Positions 44,203 to 48,632 of a stretch of 48,632 nucleotides of DNA are shown piece after piece; the first letter of the stretch is position 1; the number at the start of each line of letters is the position of its first letter. The DNA comes from CADEFX01 sp050260355 (lineage in GTDB: Bacteria; Pseudomonadota; Alphaproteobacteria; Rhizobiales; Hyphomicrobiaceae). The stretch spans positions 1-48,632 of the forward strand of contig JBLNBZ010000010.1 in assembly GCA_050260355.1 (NCBI GenBank), read 5' to 3'. The position numbers were made by a program, and so were the translations under genes. Below the pieces are notes generated by a model that was given only the letters and a program-made list of their open reading frames with translations, was not told where the DNA came from and ran no database searches.

Positions 44203-45974
44203 TGCTTGCCGCCCTTCTGCAGTCCGAGCGACGCCTTGAGATCGGCATCGATCGAGGCGAGCGCGGCCTCGACGGACTGGCGCGCCTCCACTTTCTTCAA
44301 CCAGTCGTAGACCGGCACGGCAGCGCGGGCCGGCAACTTCTTGCCCTCTGCCAGCACATCACCCAGCCGGTTCTCCTTGAGGGCCGTTTCCATGCGCCCG
44401 ATGATCGCTTCTGTCGATTGGTCATCCGCCGAATGCGTGATCTTGCGCACCCGCACGATGCTCCGCGCCCCGGACAGCAGCCGGTCGACGACAGACGCGT
44501 CAGGCTGCTCGGCATCCGCGTCCAGCGCGGCGTTGGCCACGTCACGGAAGCTGCGCACGAGCTCGGCCTGGGTCGGGACGCCGTCGTGCTGGTAGCGCTC
44601 GAGGGGAGCGAGATCCACGCGCGTGCCGGCGAGCTTCTTCACCGGAGCGAGCTCGGCGGCATACGCACCGCCACGGTCCATGGCACGCTTCAGGTCGCCC
44701 AGCTCGAGCGAAAGCACAATGCGCTCGGCATTGGCCTTGCGCTCGTCCTCGGAGCGAACCACGTTCTGCACGCTCGCTTCGAGTGCAGCGACCTTGGCAG
44801 CAACGGGAGCCACCGCCGTCGAGACATCGCCCGGTTTGGCCGTGGACCTGAGCTGGCCCTCCACCTCGGACTTGAACGTCTCGAGCGTGGCTTTCAGGGC
44901 ACTTGCATCGGTCTGGAGGCTGCGGAGCGCCTGCTCCAGGCGATCGGATCCGGCACGCATGGCATCGATGCGCTGGCCGAGGCGTGCGTTTTCGGATCGC
45001 GTAGCGGCGACCTCACGGTCGAGGCGCACGGCTCCCGCCTTCGCCGCCTCGCTCGCCTCGACCACCGATGCAAGGCGCGCGTCGATCTCCTGGCTCATGT
45101 CCTTGCGCAACGCGACGAGGCGCTCGGCCGTCGATGCTTCGAGATCGCTGAGCTTGCCGATGATCTGAGCGAGCTGCGGGATGCGACCGCCATTCTGCGG
45201 GTCCGCCGCGGCAGCCGCGATTGCGCCGAGCTGCTCTTCGAGCTTGGCGATCTTGCCGGACGCGTCGACGTCTCCGGCCGGGCGCGTCTTGGCTTCTTTC
45301 AGAGCGTCGGCAAGGCGGGCTTGCGCCTCGCCCAGCGAGCCGACCGTTTTGCTCACGTCGTCGAGCCTGGTCAGGCTCGATTCGACGGATTGAAGCCGCG
45401 CGGCCCTTTCCTTCGCTGCCTGCTCGATCGAGGTCAGCCTGCGGCCCATCTCCTGGATGGCGTTGGCCGTGGGCAGGGGATCGAGGGGAGGCGGTGGTGG
45501 CGAAGCCGTGAAATGGCTGCCGATCAGCACGAGCGCGCCGCCGACGACGCCTGCGGCGAGATGTGACGCATAGCTGCCGATGCCGCGCTGAATATTGGCG
45601 GAAAAATTGCTGAACCCCTGTGCTGGCGACGATCGGGGCGAATCCGACGCCTTCTGCCCGGCGCTTGCCGTGACCGAGGGACCCGTCGCCGCGCGCACGC
45701 TCGCGCTGGCGGCAGCGACTCGCGCGGCAGCGGCCGACTGGTCGCCGCCCGGGGTTGCATCGTCCTTCTTCGGTTCCGGCGCTGGCGATGCCGCAGCACC
45801 CGCCGGTGGCTTTGCCGAGGCCTGCCCGGACTTGTCGCCCTGCCCGGTGGCCTTCGACGGTATCTCCGTGGCTTTGAGATCGAGCGTCGAAAACGGACGC
45901 TTTGGCCCCGAGCCTTGGTTTTCTCCCGGGCGACGTTCCGGGCCCTTCGACGGGGAATCCTTCTCGCCGGCCAT
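44199..45974 (-). CDS. Mitofilin/Mic60-like inner-membrane protein of the haem locus
   Basis: This 591-residue protein has a long Lys/Pro/Ala-rich cytoplasmic N-terminus (1-about 130), one membrane helix (about 138-156, LAAGVVGGALVLIGSHF), and a long periplasmic coiled-coil region. The C-terminal part is mitofilin-like (RKITHSADDQSTEAIIGRM, then RLGDVLAEGKKLPARAAVPV). Alphaproteobacterial Mic60 homologues shape intracytoplasmic or envelope membranes and are characteristically encoded between hemD and hemY, as here. ATG 45974 follows GGGAG; the longer start at 46043 would put a second hydrophobic stretch in front and is less likely. Its stop overlaps the hemY start. Confidence 0.85.
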   Translation of the reverse strand: MAGEKDSPSKGPERRPGENQGSGPKRPFSTLDLKATEIPSKATGQGDKSGQASAKPPAGAAASPAPEPKKDDATPGGDQSAAAARVAAASASVRAATGPSVTASAGQKASDSPRSSPAQGFSNFSANIQRGIGSYASHLAAGVVGGALVLIGSHFTASPPPPPLDPLPTANAIQEMGRRLTSIEQAAKERAARLQSVESSLTRLDDVSKTVGSLGEAQARLADALKEAKTRPAGDVDASGKIAKLEEQLGAIAAAAADPQNGGRIPQLAQIIGKLSDLEASTAERLVALRKDMSQEIDARLASVVEASEAAKAGAVRLDREVAATRSENARLGQRIDAMRAGSDRLEQALRSLQTDASALKATLETFKSEVEGQLRSTAKPGDVSTAVAPVAAKVAALEASVQNVVRSEDERKANAERIVLSLELGDLKRAMDRGGAYAAELAPVKKLAGTRVDLAPLERYQHDGVPTQAELVRSFRDVANAALDADAEQPDASVVDRLLSGARSIVRVRKITHSADDQSTEAIIGRMETALKENRLGDVLAEGKKLPARAAVPVYDWLKKVEARQSVEAALASIDADLKASLGLQKGGKQ

Positions 45975-46071
45975 AAATCGAACTCCCGCAACAAGCAACA
46001 GGGCCGCAGCACCGCTCAGGCGGCCATCGTGGCGCCATTTCACGCAACCGGGGCAATTGGTGCGCCGACAG

Positions 46072-46806
46072 CTACTCGCCCCATTGTGCCGCCGTCAACT
46101 CGATCTCGGCAAGCAAGTCTTCCAGCGCCGGCCGCTCCGGCACGAACACGCGCACCCCCTCGAGGGATGAGAGCCTGCTCGCGACGCCCGCCGACAGGCA
46201 GAAATGGGCCAGGCTGCGCACTGTGGACGTGAGCCGGTGCTGGGTGACCAGCCGGGCATAGATGGCGGCCGTACGGGGCGACATCAGGATAACGCCTTCG
46301 ATATCGCCATCGTTCAGTTGATCTATGGTTGACGTGGACAGGGCATCCGCCGCCAGCATGCGATAGACCGTGGGCTGCACCACACGAAACCCATGCTGCT
46401 CGAGCTCGCCCTTGAGGTCGAATGCAAGCCTGTCGCCGGCCAGATGCACGAGCAGGCCTGCCGATGGCTCCAAGGTCGCGGAAATGACAGGAACCAGGTC
46501 GACCGCGGTTCCCGGTCCAACCAGGATCTGCTCAAAGCCGAGCCGCCTTGCCTCCCGCGCGGTCCCCTTGCCGACGACGAAGAGGGGGAGGCGCCGGGCT
46601 TCAACCAGCATGCCGGAGGCCGATAACGCACGCAGGGCATTGCCGCTCGTCGCCACCAGCGCTACGGCGCCTTCGAGGTCGATCGGATCGCATCCCTCGA
46701 ACGAAAGGCGCATCAGCGGCTCGACGGTCGCCTCGTGGCCGCGCTCCTCGAGCAGGCCGGCGAGCTTCATACCCTCCGGTTCGGGACGCGTGACGAGCAG
46801 CCGCAT
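46072..46806 (-). CDS. hemD: Uroporphyrinogen-III synthase
   Basis: This 244-residue enzyme closes and inverts ring D of hydroxymethylbilane to give uroporphyrinogen III. The sequence is poorly conserved in the family, but MRLLVTRPEPEGMKLAGLLE, ALVATSGNALRALSA, VGKGTAREARRLGF and IEGVILMSPRTAAIYARLV are typical of its two-domain fold, and the length is normal. Its ATG overlaps the hemC stop by one base (TGATG), so it is translated right after hemC. The position between hemC and the mitofilin-like gene strongly supports the call. Confidence 0.93.
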   Translation of the reverse strand: MRLLVTRPEPEGMKLAGLLEERGHEATVEPLMRLSFEGCDPIDLEGAVALVATSGNALRALSASGMLVEARRLPLFVVGKGTAREARRLGFEQILVGPGTAVDLVPVISATLEPSAGLLVHLAGDRLAFDLKGELEQHGFRVVQPTVYRMLAADALSTSTIDQLNDGDIEGVILMSPRTAAIYARLVTQHRLTSTVRSLAHFCLSAGVASRLSSLEGVRVFVPERPALEDLLAEIELTAAQWGE

Positions 46807-47735
46807 CAGGCGCCCGGGGTGAAAAACGCCGGGCCGGCCCGGCCCAAGAGCTCGCTTGCCGCCTCATCGCCCATGCGCACCGCCTCCTGCGGCAGCCCTT
46901 CGTAAGTGGTCTCGTGGGACTGGGCTCCATCCGGCGTCAAGATCTGGCCCCGCAAGGTCAAGCGGGCATTCTGCAGCGTCGCCAACCCCGCGATTGGCGT
47001 TCGACACGACCCGTCAAGTCGCGCCAGGAAGGCCCGCTCGGCAGCAACGCACAGCGCCGTCGGCTGATGGTTGAGTGGGGCGACGAGCTTGTTGGCGGCT
47101 TCGTCGTCGGCTCTGGTCTCCACGCCGATGGCCCCTTGCGCGATCGCCGGGAGCATAATCTCGATCGGAATCGGAGCCGTGATCCGGTCGCTGCGGCCCA
47201 GGCGCTTCAATCCAGCACAGGCCAGGAAGGTCGCCTCTGCCGTACCCTCATCGAGCTTGCGCAGGCGTGTGTCGACGTTGCCGCGAAACGGGATGACCCT
47301 CAGGTCGGGCCGTTTGCGCAGCACTTGCGCCTGACGGCGCAGCGACGACGTGCCGACGACGGCGCCGCGCGGCAGCTCTGCCAATTCGCCCCACCTTGGG
47401 CTGATGAACGCATCGCGTGGATCCTCGCGCGGCAGGCACGCGGCGATGCCGAGGCCGGAGGGCAATACGGTCGCCATGTCCTTCATGGAGTGCACCGCCA
47501 GGTCGACCGCACCCGAAAGCAGCGCGTCCTCGATCTCCTTGGTAAACAGCCCCTTGCCACCGGCTTCCGAGAGCGGCCGATCCTGGATGCGGTCGCCGGA
47601 GGTCTTGATGACGACGATCTCGAACCGGGACTCCGCAAGCTGATGGGCATCCGTCAGCCGCTGAACGACCTCGCGCGCTTGGGCGAGCGCCAGGGCTGAA
47701 CCGCGGGTTCCGATGCGGATCCTGCCTGCTTGCAC
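46806..47735 (-). CDS. hemC: Porphobilinogen deaminase (hydroxymethylbilane synthase)
   Basis: This 309-residue enzyme joins four porphobilinogens into hydroxymethylbilane. The dipyrromethane cofactor attaches to Cys244 (LDGSCRTPIAG), and the catalytic Asp86 is in AVHSMKDMATV. Other landmarks are IGTRGSALALAQA, GGKGLFTKEIEDALL and GTSSLRRQAQ. The start is a GTG at 47735, with weak AGAAG upstream. It leads the hemC-hemD-mitofilin-hemY operon and is divergent from tsaD. Confidence 0.96.
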   Translation of the reverse strand: MQAGRIRIGTRGSALALAQAREVVQRLTDAHQLAESRFEIVVIKTSGDRIQDRPLSEAGGKGLFTKEIEDALLSGAVDLAVHSMKDMATVLPSGLGIAACLPREDPRDAFISPRWGELAELPRGAVVGTSSLRRQAQVLRKRPDLRVIPFRGNVDTRLRKLDEGTAEATFLACAGLKRLGRSDRITAPIPIEIMLPAIAQGAIGVETRADDEAANKLVAPLNHQPTALCVAAERAFLARLDGSCRTPIAGLATLQNARLTLRGQILTPDGAQSHETTYEGLPQEAVRMGDEAASELLGRAGPAFFTPGA

Positions 47736-47749
47736 CTTCTATGTTCCCG

Positions 47750-48632
47750 ATGCTAGGCCGATGCGACGCAAGGCAACGGCTGGCGATATCTAGCCCTGCC
47801 GAACCGCCACGGCAAATCACTCCAGCGTTGGGCAGTGCCTTGGGCGCGCACGACCTCCCCGGTGAACGAGCCGAGACCTTGGTCCTCGGTATCGAAACGA
47901 GCTGTGACGAGACCGCCGCAGGCGTCGTCGCGCGCAGCGCGGACGGGCACGGTCGCATTCTCTCGAACGTCGTGCGCTCGCAATGGGAGCACCACCGCGC
48001 CTATGGCGGCGTGGTCCCCGAGATCGCCGCCCGCGCACACGTCGAATGCCTCGACGCGATCATCAGCGAGGCTATGCAGCAGGCGGCGATCGACTGGCGC
48101 GATCTCGACGCAGTGGCTGCGACGGCTGGTCCAGGGCTGATCGGCGGCCTGATCGTGGGCCTGACGACCGCCAAGGCCATCGCGCTGGCGCACGGCATAC
48201 CGCTGATCGCCGTCAACCACCTGGAGGGGCATGCGCTCACAGTGGGCCTGACCGAGGGGCTTGCGCCACCGTACGTGCTGCTGCTGGTGTCCGGCGGGCA
48301 CACTCAGCTGCAGCTCGTGCACGCGGTTGGCCGGTACGAACGGCTCGCCACCACGGTCGACGACGCTTTGGGCGAGGCGTTCGACAAGACCGCCAAGCTT
48401 CTCGGACTGGGTTTCCCTGGTGGCCCGGCGGTTGAAAAGGCCGCGGCGACGGGGAATCCGAGCCGCTTCAGCTTGCCGCGGCCCATGCTCGGCCGCAGCC
48501 AGCCGCATTTCTCGTTTGCCGGGCTCAAGACCGCGGTTCGCCTTCAGGCCGCGACCTTGCGCGAGCCGACGCCGCAGGACATCGCCGACCTGTGCGCTGC
48601 GTTCGAGCTCGCCGTGACGGAGACGGTCGTGG
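47750..48632 (+). CDS. tsaD: tRNA N6-adenosine threonylcarbamoyltransferase TsaD, 3' end cut by the window
   Basis: TsaD transfers threonylcarbamoyl to A37 of ANN-decoding tRNAs, together with TsaB and TsaE. The conserved sequence starts at 47879 with LVLGIETSCDETAAGVV and continues with the metal-binding NHLEGH, LLLVSGGHTQLQLV, DDALGEAFDKTAKLLGL, FPGGPAVEKAA and FSFAGLKTAV. The frame is open to the last base. The start is uncertain. ATG 47750 is the only ATG and adds 43 codons before the conserved part, but leaves just 14 bases to hemC. TTG codons at 47828, 47840 or 47879 would fit the usual family length better and leave room for divergent promoters. Confidence 0.93.
   Translation, partial: MLGRCDARQRLAISSPAEPPRQITPALGSALGAHDLPGERAETLVLGIETSCDETAAGVVARSADGHGRILSNVVRSQWEHHRAYGGVVPEIAARAHVECLDAIISEAMQQAAIDWRDLDAVAATAGPGLIGGLIVGLTTAKAIALAHGIPLIAVNHLEGHALTVGLTEGLAPPYVLLLVSGGHTQLQLVHAVGRYERLATTVDDALGEAFDKTAKLLGLGFPGGPAVEKAAATGNPSRFSLPRPMLGRSQPHFSFAGLKTAVRLQAATLREPTPQDIADLCAAFELAVTETVV

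Overview
The window is about 48.6 kb of very GC-rich, densely packed chromosomal DNA. It looks like an alphaproteobacterium of the order Hyphomicrobiales (Rhizobiales). The best evidence is the right end: tsaD sits divergent to hemC-hemD-(mitofilin/Mic60-like gene)-hemY, an arrangement typical of that group. No rRNA, tRNA, CRISPR array or insertion sequence was seen, and no gap between genes exceeds 300 bases.

Region 1 (1-14101). The start of a gamma-glutamyltransferase-like gene runs off the left edge on the minus strand. Facing away from it is a long plus-strand gene train: a Dpp/Opp-type ABC importer (binding protein, two permeases, two ATPases), a CitE-like CoA-ester lyase, a class III CoA-transferase, an ADP-forming acyl-CoA synthetase, a SAF-domain dehydrogenase, an SDR, an enolase-superfamily enzyme and a Nudix hydrolase. 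Stops and starts often overlap, which suggests translational coupling. I infer uptake and CoA-dependent breakdown of an organic or sugar-like acid; the substrate is unknown.

Region 2 (14255-25248). Looser plus-strand genes: an unrecognised protein built from two related halves, an acetolactate-synthase-like ThDP enzyme, two tandem paralogous periplasmic binding proteins with no permease or ATPase beside them, an AtuA-type protein split over two overlapping genes, an exported TPR protein, an amidase, a PCu(A)C copper chaperone and a benzoate-CoA-ligase-type synthetase.

Region 3 (25301-26208). A hicBA toxin-antitoxin module on the minus strand. It has an AT-rich operator-like upstream region, a strong hairpin at its end, and a palindromic repeat on each side. 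It looks like a small acquired island.

Region 4 (26262-42336). Two divergent gene trains. The minus-strand train is SDR, binding protein, two permeases and two ATPases (a second Dpp/Opp-type importer). The plus-strand train is a repeated cassette: hyuA-hyuB-SDR, then hyuA-hyuB-SDR again. HyuA/HyuB are hydantoinase/5-oxoprolinase/acetone-carboxylase-family subunits. The intergenic region between the trains holds a TTGTC-N7-GACAA palindrome and possible face-to-face promoters. The trains probably form one catabolic unit for an imported amide, lactam, hydantoin or ketone.

Region 5 (42355-48632). The housekeeping haem and tRNA-modification locus: hemY, mitofilin/Mic60-like, hemD and hemC on the minus strand and tsaD (truncated by the window end) on the plus strand.

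Apart from HicB, no gene in the window looks like a transcription regulator, so the catabolic operons must be controlled from elsewhere.
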